Source: Rhodospirillaceae bacterium
Lineage (GTDB): Bacteria; Pseudomonadota; Alphaproteobacteria; UBA8366
Length of the DNA stretch: 40,882 nt
Assembly (NCBI GenBank): GCA_002722095.1
Contig: PBKG01000010.1
Location: 74,285-115,166 of the forward strand
Reading direction: 5' to 3'
In this document: positions 1 to 9,202 of the stretch, one piece after another
Layout of the letters: every line of letters starts with the position of its first letter
Numbering within the stretch: the first letter of the stretch is position 1
Program-made: the position numbers and the translations under genes
The notes under the pieces: model-generated
Told to the model about the DNA's origin: nothing
The model's database searches: none
The model's input: the letters and a program-made list of their open reading frames with translations, nothing else

Positions 1-729
1 CAATTTTTTCGATTCCGCAAGGTCCACCGCCTCGGGGTCGAAATTCATCGGGACATCTTTGGATTTCAGTACCAGCAAGCTGGTAATGCGCGGTTCGTTT
101 TCAGCGCCGAGACGCTCGACGATGCGGGCGTTGCGACCGGGGTCGGCAGAATTTTGTACGACCACATACTCACGGTCTTGAGCGCCGGCCAAATGTTCCT
201 TTGCGACACTGACGTCGTTCCGAGCGCGACGGTCGATTGGTTGGACGATGCCGCCATCGCCGGTGGCTCGGAACAGGCCGATCATCTGCTGTGGGGCGCG
301 TTCGAGGATTTTGATCGGACGTGCTTCGTAGGAACCGTCGCGACCGCGTTTGAGGCGTGCTAATGCGCGATCACCAAGGCCCGGCGCCGTACGCACTGAC
401 CGGCTTGCTAGTAGGTAGATTGGCGGCGGAGGCGTTTCGTTCTCCCATTTCACCGGCGTGCAGATCACATCTCCGTCGCTGTCGATGTGACTGACTTCGA
501 TTACGGTTACTGGCGGCAGGTGTCCGGGCTTGGTCGCACGTCTTCGGTCGCCGCCGATCAGACCTTCATCTCTGAGCGATTTTAATTCCCGTCGCAACCA
601 GGCTCGGTCCGGTCCTTTGATCGCGAAGGCGCGCGCGATTTCACGCCTGCCGACTGGCGTTTCGCTGTCGCGGATGAATTCGAGAAGTTGGTCGCGGGTG
701 GGAAGCGGTGCTTTTCTGTCGCTGGCCAT
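1..729 (-). CDS. rnr: Ribonuclease R, N-terminal part (cut by window edge)
   Basis: The reading frame starts at the ATG at 729 and runs open for 243 codons off the left edge. RNase R is a processive 3'-5' exoribonuclease that degrades structured RNA in the cytoplasm. The first ~60 residues look like its N-terminal winged-helix domain (PTRDQLLEFI, then REIARAFAIKG and LKSLRDEGLI). The following ~180 residues fit the cold-shock-like domains. The catalytic RNB domain lies outside the window. The start lies 5 nt after the topA stop, so the genes are probably cotranscribed and translationally coupled; no strong ribosome binding site is visible. The topA-rnr order is usual in alphaproteobacteria. 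Identification rests on the N-terminal pattern plus the neighbour. Confidence 0.85.
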   Translation of the reverse strand, partial: MASDRKAPLPTRDQLLEFIRDSETPVGRREIARAFAIKGPDRAWLRRELKSLRDEGLIGGDRRRATKPGHLPPVTVIEVSHIDSDGDVICTPVKWENETPPPPIYLLASRSVRTAPGLGDRALARLKRGRDGSYEARPIKILERAPQQMIGLFRATGDGGIVQPIDRRARNDVSVAKEHLAGAQDREYVVVQNSADPGRNARIVERLGAENEPRITSLLVLKSKDVPMNFDPEAVDLAESKKL

Positions 730-734
730 CGGGC

Positions 735-3437
735 CTATTTGCCCGCCGGACTTTCCGGCGCCGCTTCGACTGGGTCTGCCGAGGTGTCATCAGCGGCTTT
801 TTTCTTCTTTGCTGCAGACTTTTTCTTAGGTGCTGCTTTTTTCTTCGAAGCTGTCTTTTTCTTTGGTGATTTTTTCGAAGACTTTTTACCGGTTGCTTTT
901 TTCTCGGCATTTTTGGCAACTCGCTCGTCGAGCAGTTGAACCGCCTGGTCGAGCGTTAATTCTTCAGGGCCGACCGTGTCCGGCAAAGAGGCATTAACGC
1001 GGCCGTGTTTGACATACGGTCCCCAGCGGCCTTTGCGGATGGTAATTGGTTTGCCGTCGCGCGGGTGATCGCCAAGTTCGCGCGCGCCACTGCTGGGCGC
1101 TTCGGCAAACAGGGTAACCGCACGGTTGAGGCCAATGGTCAGCACATCGTCTTCTTTTAGCGATACGTAGATGCTGCCATGTTTGATATAGGGGCCGAAA
1201 CGGCCAATGCCCGCGGTGATCATCCGTCCGCTTTCCGGGTGCGGCCCGACTTCACGCGGAAGGGACAGCAGTCCGAGCGCGGTCTCCAGATCAAGAGCTG
1301 CCGGATCGAAATGTCGAGGCACCGAGGCCCGTTTAGGTTTCGGTGGCGCTTTCTTGCCCTTTTCTTTCGGAAGTTCTTCGCCGAGTTGCACATAGAAGCC
1401 ATATGGTCCCTTGCGCAGAGTAACGTCGAGCCCGGTGTCCGGGTCGGTACCCAGAAGTTTCGGTCCGGCAGCGACGGCGGCATCGCCTTCGGCGGTATCG
1501 GAATCGCTGCCCGCGACCGCCAATTGCTTGGTATAGCGGCAGTCCGGGTATTTGTTGCAGCCGATGAAGGCGCCATAGCGACCAAGCTTGAGATTGAGGC
1601 GTCCTTCTTCACAGCCCGGACATTTACGCGCCGCTTCGCCTTCGCCGTTGGGGCCATCACCAAAGAAGTGGGGGCCTAGGTCTTCGTCCAACCGGTCGAG
1701 CACCTCGCTTATGCGCAGGTCTTTCGTGCCGTCTACGGCAGCGGAAAAGGCGCCCCAAAAGTCTTCTAGTACTTTTCGCCAGTTGATTGCGCCGCCCGAA
1801 ATGTCGTCAAGCTGTTCTTCGAGCTCCGCCGTGAAGTCGTAATCCACATAGCGCTGGAAAAAATTGGCAAGGAATGCGGTGACGACCCGGCCTCTATCCT
1901 CGGCTTCGAACCGGCGTTTTTCCAATTTAACGTAATTTCGATCCTGCAATACCTTCAGGATCGAGGCGTAGGTGGAGGGGCGGCCGATGCCGAGCTCTTC
2001 CATCTTTTTAACTAAGCTGGCTTCGGTGTAGCGGGGTGGCGGCTGAGTGAAATGCTGTTCGCTTTCGGTTTGTTGCCGCTCGACCGGCTCGTTCTTTTCC
2101 ATCGCCGGTAAGCGCTTGTTCTTATCGTCGTCACCGCTCTGGTCGTCTTGACCTTCCTGATAGAGTTTGAGGAAGCCGTCGAACTTCATCACCGAGCCGT
2201 TGGCCCTGAGGGTCACCTGTCCGTCGGGAGCGGTGAGGTCGGCCGCGACTTGGTCGAAAACCGCACTTTCCATTTCGCAGGCCACCGTCCGTTTCCAGAT
2301 CAGCTCGTAGAGCTTGCGCTGCCCCTCATCGAGGAGTGACGCAACTTGATTTGGACGTCGGAAGAAGTCGGTCGGTCGGATCGCTTCATGCGCTTCCTGC
2401 GCATTTTTGGATTTGGTTTTGTAGACCCGCGGACTGTCGGGAAGATAGTTGTCGCCGTAGTCGGATTTGATGAGATTGCGGCTCGCGGCGATTGCCTCGC
2501 CGCTCAGGGTCACGCTGTCGGTCCGCATGTAGGTGATGAGGCCAACGGTCTCACCGTCGATTGTGACGCCTTCATAGAGCTTTTGTGCGGTTTGCATGGT
2601 ACGCGACGCACTGAAGCCAAGTTTACGGCTTGCTTCCTGTTGCATCGTCGAGGTGGTGAAAGGCGGAGCCGGGTTACGGCGCACGGTTTTCTTTTCGATC
2701 TCACCGACCGAGAAATTGCGGGACTCGATCGCCTGTTTGGCGGCATTCGCCGCTGTCTCATCGGTTAGCTCAAGCCGTTTCAGCCTTTCTCCGTTGAGGT
2801 GCGTGAGCCGTGCGGTAAAGGCTTCGTTTCGGAGCGTGGTGAAATTTGCGGTGACTGACCAGTATTCCTGAGGTTTGAATATTTCGATTTCGGATTCCCG
2901 GTCGCAGATCAGGCGCAAGGCGACCGATTGGACGCGCCCCGCGGATCTTGAGCCCGGCAGTTTGCGCCACAAGACGGGCGACAGCGTAAAGCCGACCAGG
3001 TAATCGAGCGCACGACGGGCTAGATAGGCTTCGACAAGGTCTTGATTGACTTCGCGGGGATGGGCGATCGCATCCAGGACCGCCGACTTGGTGATCTCGT
3101 GGAAGACAACCCGTTTGACGTCTATATTGTCGAGTGCTTTTCGCTGGTTGAGCACTTCTTGGACATGCCAAGAAATTGCCTCGCCCTCTCGATCCGGATC
3201 CGTCGCAAGATAAAGGTGTTCAGCGCCGTCGAGCGCTTCGGCGATGGCGTCGACCCGCTTTTTCGAATCTCCAGCGACCTCCCATGACATGGAAAAACCG
3301 TCGTCAGGTTTGACCGAACCGTCCTTTGGCGGCAGATCACGGACGTGACCATAGCTTGCCAAGACCCGAAAATTGGGTCCCAGATACTTGTTAATGGTCT
3401 TCGCCTTGGCAGGCGATTCGACAACGACGACGTCCAT
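735..3437 (-). CDS. topA: DNA topoisomerase I (type IA)
   Basis: It relaxes negatively supercoiled DNA through a transient 5'-phosphotyrosine bond. The chosen start (ATG at 3437) places the conserved VVESPAKAKTI at residues 4-14; a longer frame to 3479 exists but adds no family sequence. The TOPRIM metal motif ATDPDREGEA has D80, D82 and E85. The catalytic Tyr is Y303 in ITYMRTDS. A C4 zinc ribbon (CPGCEEG...CNKYPDC) begins near residue 610, followed by repeated C-terminal DNA-binding units containing GRFGPYIKHG and GRWGPYVKHG. The last ~50 residues are a Lys/Ala/Ser tail, common in alphaproteobacterial TopA. At 900 aa the length is normal for the group. It lies downstream of dprA, separated by a likely terminator. 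Confidence 0.97.
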   Translation of the reverse strand: MDVVVVESPAKAKTINKYLGPNFRVLASYGHVRDLPPKDGSVKPDDGFSMSWEVAGDSKKRVDAIAEALDGAEHLYLATDPDREGEAISWHVQEVLNQRKALDNIDVKRVVFHEITKSAVLDAIAHPREVNQDLVEAYLARRALDYLVGFTLSPVLWRKLPGSRSAGRVQSVALRLICDRESEIEIFKPQEYWSVTANFTTLRNEAFTARLTHLNGERLKRLELTDETAANAAKQAIESRNFSVGEIEKKTVRRNPAPPFTTSTMQQEASRKLGFSASRTMQTAQKLYEGVTIDGETVGLITYMRTDSVTLSGEAIAASRNLIKSDYGDNYLPDSPRVYKTKSKNAQEAHEAIRPTDFFRRPNQVASLLDEGQRKLYELIWKRTVACEMESAVFDQVAADLTAPDGQVTLRANGSVMKFDGFLKLYQEGQDDQSGDDDKNKRLPAMEKNEPVERQQTESEQHFTQPPPRYTEASLVKKMEELGIGRPSTYASILKVLQDRNYVKLEKRRFEAEDRGRVVTAFLANFFQRYVDYDFTAELEEQLDDISGGAINWRKVLEDFWGAFSAAVDGTKDLRISEVLDRLDEDLGPHFFGDGPNGEGEAARKCPGCEEGRLNLKLGRYGAFIGCNKYPDCRYTKQLAVAGSDSDTAEGDAAVAAGPKLLGTDPDTGLDVTLRKGPYGFYVQLGEELPKEKGKKAPPKPKRASVPRHFDPAALDLETALGLLSLPREVGPHPESGRMITAGIGRFGPYIKHGSIYVSLKEDDVLTIGLNRAVTLFAEAPSSGARELGDHPRDGKPITIRKGRWGPYVKHGRVNASLPDTVGPEELTLDQAVQLLDERVAKNAEKKATGKKSSKKSPKKKTASKKKAAPKKKSAAKKKKAADDTSADPVEAAPESPAGK

Positions 3438-3517
3438 AGAGAGCCTTCGCGCTGATGCAATTTGGCTAGGAATTGGCACCAGTGCGGCGATTCGTCAACC
3501 AAAAGCGCATCATTTTT

Positions 3518-3572
3518 TGCAAAAAAATCAAAAAGATCGATATGAAAATATCGTGCCGGTATTTGTTACCGG
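3518..3572 (-). terminator. Hairpin pair with T-rich tail, likely dprA terminator
   Basis: Two hairpins sit between the dprA stop and topA. The first, at 3556-3572, has a CCGGTA/TACCGG stem and a 5-nt loop. The second, at 3538-3553, has a CGATAT/ATATCG stem and a 4-nt loop. On the minus strand the second is followed directly by two T runs (5 T, then 7 T) at about 3518-3537. That is the layout of a rho-independent terminator for transcription coming from dprA. The surrounding gap (3438-3642) is AT-rich and must also hold any topA promoter; I could not pick a convincing -35/-10 pair. Confidence 0.6.
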
Positions 3573-3642
3573 TTTGGCCATATCATTTTAAATAGTTGAA
3601 ATATATAGATAAAATAATTTGGATTAGTGCTTGTTTTCAGCC

Positions 3643-4764
3643 CTATCGCAAAATCAACGAAAGTTTCTGGCCGGAATGCCGTTCGAGCCGCCCTGCAAGG
3701 TCGAATTCAAGTAAAGCCGCATGTACCAGTCCCGCCGGCAAACCTGTCTCGCGGATCAAATCGTCGATCTCTACAGGGCTCGCGCCGAGCGCTTCGCCGA
3801 CTATTTTGCGGACTCCCTCCAACTCGTTTTCGTCCATATCAGGTGACGGTTCGGCGACGTGAAAATTATCCCGGTTTTTGATGCGACGTGTGCGAATCGC
3901 TTCCAATTCGCGTGCCACATCATCTGCACTTTCGGTCAAGACGGCGCCATTGCGGATCAGATCGTTGCTGCCTCGGCATCGAGGATCGAGTGGCGAGCCA
4001 GGGACCGCAAAAACTTCGCGGCCTTGCTCCAATGCTCGACGGGCTGTGATCAGCGAGCCGGATCGCATGGCGGCCTCGGCGACGATAACGCCGAGTGCAA
4101 GGCCCGAGATAATTCGATTACGGCGCGGGAAATGACGTGCTTGTGGCGTCGTGCCCGGTGCCATTTCAGAGACGATCAGTCCACGCTCAAGAATTTGATC
4201 GTAAAGGTCGCTGTTCTGTTTCGGGTAGATGACATCTGCTCCTCCCGCGAGGACGGCGACCGTTCCTGTCTCCAATGCGCCCGTGTGGGCTGCGGCATCG
4301 ATGCCGCGCGCAAGACCCGAGACCACAGTCAGGTCGGCTTCGCCGAGCGTCTGGGCGAGTTCGCGGGCGAAGCGTCGACCGTTCGCGGACGCGTTACGCG
4401 CACCGACGATAGCGATCATGGGTGCCTCTAAAAGATTAAGCCGGCCAAGTGTGCAGAAAAAGGGTGGCGCGTCGTCCAATACCGCAAGCGGGGATGGGTA
4501 GTCCGCCTCGCCCCAGAAAAGTAGGCGTCCGCCCAATGTTGCTACGGCCTCCCATTCCCGGTCCGCAGCCTCTTGCGTACACAAATTTAGTTTCCGGGCC
4601 CGACCGCCTTTTGTCGCAAGCTCTGGCAACGCGCTAAGCGCTTTTTCGGCGCTGCCATACCGAGTAATCAATTGGCGAAAGGTGACCGGGCCTACATTTT
4701 GGGTGCGGGCGAGCCGTATTCGGTTTCGCTTTTCTTGATCACTTAAGATTTTTGAATCGGTCAT
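3643..4764 (-). CDS. dprA: DNA processing protein DprA (Smf)
   Basis: DprA binds incoming single-stranded DNA during natural transformation and loads RecA; many non-competent bacteria keep it. The 373-aa protein has an N-terminal helical region, then the Rossmann-like DprA core. The core contains AIVGARNAS, VVSGLARGIDAAAHTGAL, IVSEMAPG, FPRRNRIISGL and GSLITARRALEQGREVFAVPG. A C-terminal winged-helix-like segment (VEIDDLIRETGLPAGLVHAALLEFDLAGRL) follows. The start at 4764 is preferred over an upstream ATG at 4785 because the seven extra residues look non-conserved. No clear ribosome binding site precedes it; a perfect inverted repeat occupies that position instead. topA follows downstream. 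Confidence 0.95.
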   Translation of the reverse strand: MTDSKILSDQEKRNRIRLARTQNVGPVTFRQLITRYGSAEKALSALPELATKGGRARKLNLCTQEAADREWEAVATLGGRLLFWGEADYPSPLAVLDDAPPFFCTLGRLNLLEAPMIAIVGARNASANGRRFARELAQTLGEADLTVVSGLARGIDAAAHTGALETGTVAVLAGGADVIYPKQNSDLYDQILERGLIVSEMAPGTTPQARHFPRRNRIISGLALGVIVAEAAMRSGSLITARRALEQGREVFAVPGSPLDPRCRGSNDLIRNGAVLTESADDVARELEAIRTRRIKNRDNFHVAEPSPDMDENELEGVRKIVGEALGASPVEIDDLIRETGLPAGLVHAALLEFDLAGRLERHSGQKLSLILR

Positions 4765-4778
4765 CGCACTACAGTGCG
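4765..4778. promoter_or_regulatory. Inverted repeat abutting the dprA start
   Basis: The 14-mer CGCACTACAGTGCG is a 6-bp perfect inverted repeat with a 2-nt centre, immediately upstream of the ATG at 4764. It could be an operator or an mRNA hairpin occluding the ribosome binding site. If translation starts at 4785 instead, it would lie inside the coding region. Confidence 0.35.
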
Positions 4779-4845
4779 CCGGCAATACAATGCAGTCAAT
4801 AGTGCGTGTGTTTTAATATAAAATTACTCGTAAAAGACGCATTAG

Positions 4846-5727
4846 TCAGGTGGGTCGTGGCCCTTTCACCTGGGTCCGGTACATCAAGCGTCGCAGCGGA
4901 AGTTCGTAATCCCGCATCGCCAGATGCTGGAGTTGGCAATTGTCCCAAATGACGAAATCGCCCGGCTGCCAATTATGGCGGTAGTGATATTTGGGATCGA
5001 TAATTCGAGCAGCAAGCGTGTCAATTAAATCGAGTGCGTCTTCGTCTGCCATGCCCGGGATCGAGATACACTCGCCGGCCGAGACATAAATCGATTTCTT
5101 ACCGTTGATTGGGTGGCGGCGCACAACCGGGTGCTCGACCGGTTGTAAGGATTTGTCTTCCTCGTCCGACGGTTCAACCCGGTTTGATCTTCCGAGCTTG
5201 GCCCGGGCCGCATGCTTACCGTAGTAGGAATGGATAGCGGTCAAGCTGTCGATCCTCCTCTGGAATGCCGGATCGAGATCGTCATACGCGGCGGCGGCGC
5301 TGGAAAAAATCGTATCGCCCAAAACAACACCGTCTTTGATCGGCAATTCTCTGGCATTGAGAAAGGTCGCGAGGGGTGGGCATTCGATATAGGAGGTGTC
5401 TGTGTGCCAGGTGGTGCCCGCATCGGCGAGCCCGATATTGCGGCCGTTTTCCTGGATATTGGATATCAGCAAAATTTCCGGTGCGTCGTCCAAGGTATAT
5501 TCGGCGAGCACGTAGATATCGAGTTCGCCGAAGCGTTTGGAAAACTCGACTTGGGTCGGGCCGGAAACATCTTGATCACGGAAAAAGATGATGCCGTGCT
5601 CGGCAAATGCGGTGTGTATCTGTCCGAAAGTTACATCGTCGATCGGTTTTGCCAGGTCCACGCCGCGAATTTCCGCACCGCACGCCTTACCGGTCGGGAT
5701 CACCTCGATTGCCTCTGCCCCGGCCAT
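4846..5727 (-). CDS. TauD/TfdA-family 2-oxoglutarate- and Fe(II)-dependent dioxygenase
   Basis: This enzyme family oxidises small substrates such as taurine or aryloxyacetates using Fe(II), O2 and 2-oxoglutarate. In 293 aa it shows the HxD iron motif in TWHTDTSY near residue 107, and a distal iron His in WDNCQLQHLAMRD. The 2-oxoglutarate-binding Arg lies in LPLRRLMYR near the C-terminus. The N-terminal signature ACGAEIRGVDLAKPI and FFRDQDVS are typical. A good ribosome binding site (GAGGGAG) precedes the ATG at 5727. It sits between plsY and dprA on the same strand. The substrate cannot be read from the sequence, and calling it taurine dioxygenase would go too far. Confidence 0.88.
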   Translation of the reverse strand: MAGAEAIEVIPTGKACGAEIRGVDLAKPIDDVTFGQIHTAFAEHGIIFFRDQDVSGPTQVEFSKRFGELDIYVLAEYTLDDAPEILLISNIQENGRNIGLADAGTTWHTDTSYIECPPLATFLNARELPIKDGVVLGDTIFSSAAAAYDDLDPAFQRRIDSLTAIHSYYGKHAARAKLGRSNRVEPSDEEDKSLQPVEHPVVRRHPINGKKSIYVSAGECISIPGMADEDALDLIDTLAARIIDPKYHYRHNWQPGDFVIWDNCQLQHLAMRDYELPLRRLMYRTQVKGPRPT

Positions 5728-5739
5728 TTCTCCCTCTCA

Positions 5740-6333
5740 TTATTTTTTTGCGCCGATCCTGCTTTCGGTACCAGCGAGTAACCGTTCGATATTGTCCTTG
5801 TGGCGATAGACGATCAAGAGGGCGAGCACCACTGTTGCCGCCATCGTCTGCGGTGCCCAGAGATACGCAAAAAGCGGCGTCAAGGCGACGGCCACGAGTG
5901 CCGCCAGGGACGAATAGCGGCTGACTATTGCGGTAATTATCCAGCTCGCAAGCGCGCCCAGGCCAACCGGCCATGCCATCGCTAGGAAAATGCCTCCGCC
6001 AGTTGCCACGCCTTTTCCACCCTTAAAGCCGAGCCAGATTGGGAAAATATGTCCGGTCATGACGGCGATTGCTGCGACCATCACCGCATCGTCGCCATAT
6101 TCGGCTGCAAGTAATACCGCCGCGGCGCCCTTTCCGGCATCGAAGATCAGCGTAGCGAGCGCAATCGCTTTATTGCCGGTTCTGAGCACATTCGTCGCAC
6201 CGATATTTCCTGAGCCAACGTCGCGAATATCACCGTGACCGGCAAGTTTGGTGAATATTAGGCCGAATGGGATCGAGCCCAGAAAATAGCCCAATGCGGC
6301 GACGACCGCGAGAAAGGGAAACGGGGTGTCCAA
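5740..6333 (-). CDS. plsY: Glycerol-3-phosphate acyltransferase PlsY
   Basis: PlsY transfers an acyl group from acyl-phosphate to glycerol-3-phosphate in the inner membrane, the first step of phospholipid synthesis. The 197-aa protein is hydrophobic with several membrane segments. It has the family motifs GSIPFGLI (near 19), DIRDVGSGNIGATNVLR (near 35) and a Gly/Lys loop FKGGKGVATGGG (near 105). The start is a TTG at 6333, 9 nt after the pyrC stop. I chose it because it gives the usual short N-terminus before the first membrane segment, and no ATG fits. It follows pyrB-pyrC and is probably cotranscribed with them. Confidence 0.93.
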   Translation of the reverse strand: MDTPFPFLAVVAALGYFLGSIPFGLIFTKLAGHGDIRDVGSGNIGATNVLRTGNKAIALATLIFDAGKGAAAVLLAAEYGDDAVMVAAIAVMTGHIFPIWLGFKGGKGVATGGGIFLAMAWPVGLGALASWIITAIVSRYSSLAALVAVALTPLFAYLWAPQTMAATVVLALLIVYRHKDNIERLLAGTESRIGAKK

Positions 6334-6342
6334 GATCGTCTC

Positions 6343-7641
6343 TTATGCGGCGATTTCGAAGACTGTGCGCCCGTCGACGATGGTCTGATGTACCTGACCT
6401 TGCACGGGCCGTCCGTCATAGGGGGCATTCTTGGACTTACTAGAGAAATTCTCTTCACGCAGGACCCAAGGTTTGCCGGGATCGAACAACACAATATCCG
6501 CCGGAGCGCCCCGTTGCAGCTTGCCGCCTGGTAGGCCGAAAAGTTTTGCCGGTGCCGAAGTGATTTTGTCGAGCGCATCGAGCATCGAAAGCTGGCTGTT
6601 GTGGACCAGCTCTAAGGTTAGCGGCAGCAAGGTTTCCAAACCGATAGCGCCGCATTCCGCTTGAATGAACGGCAGGCGTTTCGAATCCTGATCTTGGGGG
6701 GTGTGGTCGCTAGCGACAACGTCGATGGTGCCATCCGCAAGGCCGGCGACGACGGCAAGCCGGTCGTCTTCGCTTCGCAGGGGCGGCGAGAGCTTGGCGA
6801 AACTCCGATACTCACCGACCGCATTCTCATTGAGCGCGAAATAATGTGGAGCCGTATCGCATGTCACATCGAGACCGCGCGCTTTGGCTTGTCGAATGAC
6901 TTCGATGCCTTCCGCGGTCGACACATGGGCGGCGTGATATCTGCCCCGCGTCATTTCAACCAATCGCATGTCGCGCTCAAGCATCATCGCTTCTGCAACG
7001 GTCGGAATCCCAGGGAGTCCGAGGCGGGTCGCCACTTCACCTTCGTTCATGGAGCCTTCCTTGGCGAGGCTCGGCTCTTCCGGATGTTGAACGACGACGA
7101 GATCGAACCCGCGCGCATAACTGAGGGCGCGGCTCATCACGGTGGCGTCCGCAATCGCTTTTGTACCGTCGGTAAAGGCGACGGCGCCGGCTTCGGACAA
7201 CAGTCCCATTTCCGTCAGTTGGGAGCCTTCGGTCGCACGGGTAACCGTGCCGTAGGTATAAACCTTGACCAATTTCGCTTCGCGGGCTCGGCGGGCGATA
7301 AACTCGACCACCGATACATCGTCGATTGGCGGTTCCGTGTTGGGTAGGCAAACCATCGCGGTAATCCCGCCGGTCGCCGCCGCAACGCCAGCGGTTTCGA
7401 TAGTTTCTTTGTGTTCTTCGCCGGGTTCGCGCAGGTGGACGCGGATATCTATGAGCCCCGGTGCGAGGCAAAGACCTTTGCAATCCACAATGCGGGCTTT
7501 CTCAGGAATTCCGCTTTTCGTAAGTTCGGATCCGAAGTCGACGACGATACCGTCCTGTGCCAGCAACGCGCCTTCTACATCCAGCCCTGACGCCGGGTCG
7601 AGCAAACGCACGTTGGTGTAGGCGGTGGGGTCCTGGCTCAT
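6343..7641 (-). CDS. pyrC: Dihydroorotase-family protein PyrC (possibly the non-catalytic PyrC' type)
   Basis: The family cyclises carbamoyl-aspartate to dihydroorotate in pyrimidine synthesis. The 432-aa amidohydrolase fold is clear: [14 protein letters not shown] (61-74), [14 protein letters not shown], a metal-type His in [22 protein letters not shown] and the late Asp in [10 protein letters not shown]. The usual D-x-H-x-H motif reads D-I-R-V-H, with Arg67 replacing the first zinc His, and the usual DHAPH reads DHTPQ. Such changes are seen in alphaproteobacterial PyrC and in the inactive PyrC' partners of PyrB. The ATG overlaps the pyrB stop (ATGA), indicating coupled translation and fitting a PyrB-PyrC complex. 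Whether it is catalytic cannot be settled here. Confidence 0.88.
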   Translation of the reverse strand: MSQDPTAYTNVRLLDPASGLDVEGALLAQDGIVVDFGSELTKSGIPEKARIVDCKGLCLAPGLIDIRVHLREPGEEHKETIETAGVAAATGGITAMVCLPNTEPPIDDVSVVEFIARRAREAKLVKVYTYGTVTRATEGSQLTEMGLLSEAGAVAFTDGTKAIADATVMSRALSYARGFDLVVVQHPEEPSLAKEGSMNEGEVATRLGLPGIPTVAEAMMLERDMRLVEMTRGRYHAAHVSTAEGIEVIRQAKARGLDVTCDTAPHYFALNENAVGEYRSFAKLSPPLRSEDDRLAVVAGLADGTIDVVASDHTPQDQDSKRLPFIQAECGAIGLETLLPLTLELVHNSQLSMLDALDKITSAPAKLFGLPGGKLQRGAPADIVLFDPGKPWVLREENFSSKSKNAPYDGRPVQGQVHQTIVDGRTVFEIAA

Positions 7642-8624
7642 GGGTTGTTGCTGGTTTGGTTGCGGGTCAAAACATCGAACACCGCCATCCGCACCGCGAC
7701 ACCCATTTCCACTTGTTCGCGGATTAGCGATCGATCGATATCGTCGGCAAGTTCGCTATCGATTTCGACCCCACGGTTCATCGGGCCCGGATGCATCACC
7801 AGCGCATCGGGATTAGCCGCTGTCAGCTTTTCCTTTGTCAGTCCGTAAAACCGGAAATATTCCCGCACCGAAGGCACATACATGCCTTGCATGCGCTCGG
7901 TCTGGAGCCGAAGCATCATCACGATATCGCATCCCGCAATGCCGTCTTCGAGTCTGTGGTAGACCTCGACGCCATAACGGTCGACATCCTTGGGCAGTAA
8001 CGTCGGCGGCGAAACCAGGCGCACCTGAGCACCCATTGTGGTGAGGAGGTGCATGTTGGAGCGCGCGACGCGGCTATGCAGTACATCGCCCGAAATCGCG
8101 ACCGTCAAACCTTCGATACGGCCTTTCCGGCGCCGAATGGTCTGAGCGTCGAGTAGTGCCTGGGTCGGATGCTCGTGAGTTCCGTCGCCGCCATTGACGA
8201 CCGAACAGTTGACCTTTTCCGAAAGCAACTTGACCGCGCCCGAATGGGGATGGCGGACACAAAGAATGTCCGGATGCATTGCATTCAGCGTCATTGCCGT
8301 GTCGATCAAGGTTTCGCCCTTTTTGATCGAACTGGTGGAGACTGCCATGTTGATGGTGTCCCCTCCCAGACGTTTACCGGCGAGCTCGAACGAGGTTCGT
8401 GTCCGGGTCGAGTTCTCGAAGAATAAGTTGATCAAAGTGCGTCCGCGCAGCAGATCGGTTTTTTTATTCTCAGCGCGGTTTTGCTCGACATAGGAATCCG
8501 ATAGATCGAGCAGCAATTGGATTTCCTGGGAAGTAAGGCCCTCTATCCCCAATAAATGTTTATGGGGAAACGCGTATGCGACGGGTTCGGACGGCGCTTC
8601 GGCCGCTTTCCTCAACAGGGCCAT
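7638..8624 (-). CDS. pyrB: Aspartate carbamoyltransferase catalytic subunit
   Basis: It condenses carbamoyl phosphate with aspartate to N-carbamoyl-aspartate. Visible motifs are the carbamoyl-phosphate loop STRTRTSFE, the HPTQALLD signature, [14 protein letters not shown] and the C-terminal HPGPMNRG. I chose the ATG at 8624 (328 aa); a TTG at 8663 in the same frame would add 13 residues that do not look conserved. No strong ribosome binding site is visible. The stop overlaps the pyrC start (ATGA). The 127 nt upstream, to the Hpt gene, must hold any separate promoter, but I see no clear one. Confidence 0.96.
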   Translation of the reverse strand: MALLRKAAEAPSEPVAYAFPHKHLLGIEGLTSQEIQLLLDLSDSYVEQNRAENKKTDLLRGRTLINLFFENSTRTRTSFELAGKRLGGDTINMAVSTSSIKKGETLIDTAMTLNAMHPDILCVRHPHSGAVKLLSEKVNCSVVNGGDGTHEHPTQALLDAQTIRRRKGRIEGLTVAISGDVLHSRVARSNMHLLTTMGAQVRLVSPPTLLPKDVDRYGVEVYHRLEDGIAGCDIVMMLRLQTERMQGMYVPSVREYFRFYGLTKEKLTAANPDALVMHPGPMNRGVEIDSELADDIDRSLIREQVEMGVAVRMAVFDVLTRNQTSNNP

Positions 8625-8751
8625 TAAAGGGGACTTATAAGGGCGAAATGATGGCCCTGGCAAGAACTTTGAAAATGCAATTAAATCAGATGGTTGTTGC
8701 TGTGCTACGAGCCGTCGAGTGGTAGAATTTATCTGTGAGTCGCGGAAATCT

Positions 8752-9165
8752 CTAAAGGCTTGCGGTCAGTTTGCGAGAGAGTTGGATAAATTCTTCTAAA
8801 TCCTGTCGTGCTTTATTTGCCAATTGCGGGTTACCGGCGACTTCGATGGAGTTGCGGTGATCGCGCATGGCGGCCAGCATTTTAGTATCGATGCTGTCTA
8901 AGGACTGGATCAAATCCGACAAACAACCGGCGATCGCCGACACCAGTGGAAAGTCGAAACTGCCAGCATTTCCCTTCAAATCGTGTAGCAAGGCACGAAG
9001 CTCGAAAAGTGCATTTTCGTCACCGGGGTTCTCGGCCAATTGGCCTAACCATTTATCCATCATCTCCAGATCCGAGGCCAATGTCTCAAGGAAATCCGGC
9101 TTTAGTGCTTCGACAGCTTGCTCCGCCTTTTGCAGGCGTTTTTCCATTTCTGCATTGAATTCCAT
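8752..9165 (-). CDS. Histidine phosphotransfer (Hpt) domain protein
   Basis: Hpt proteins relay phosphoryl groups between receiver domains in multistep phosphorelays. From the ATG at 9165 the protein is 137 aa and almost all helical. The phosphorylatable histidine is H61 in [12 protein letters not shown], the classic H-x-x-K-G pattern. The frame stays open to an ATG at 9282, which would overlap the preceding receiver gene by about 80 bp. Those extra residues look like a shadow of that gene, so the shorter form is preferred, though neither start has a good ribosome binding site. Pairing with the receiver gene just upstream suggests partners in one phosphorelay; no kinase is in the window. Confidence 0.8.
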   Translation of the reverse strand: MEFNAEMEKRLQKAEQAVEALKPDFLETLASDLEMMDKWLGQLAENPGDENALFELRALLHDLKGNAGSFDFPLVSAIAGCLSDLIQSLDSIDTKMLAAMRDHRNSIEVAGNPQLANKARQDLEEFIQLSRKLTASL

Positions 9166-9202
9166 GTCGCCGGTCTCAAATCCGTTTGGCTGAATGTTTT
9201 GT

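Noticed and set aside
2346..2768. Plus-strand frame opposite topA
   Set aside because: It is antisense to the conserved topA core and has no recognisable domain.
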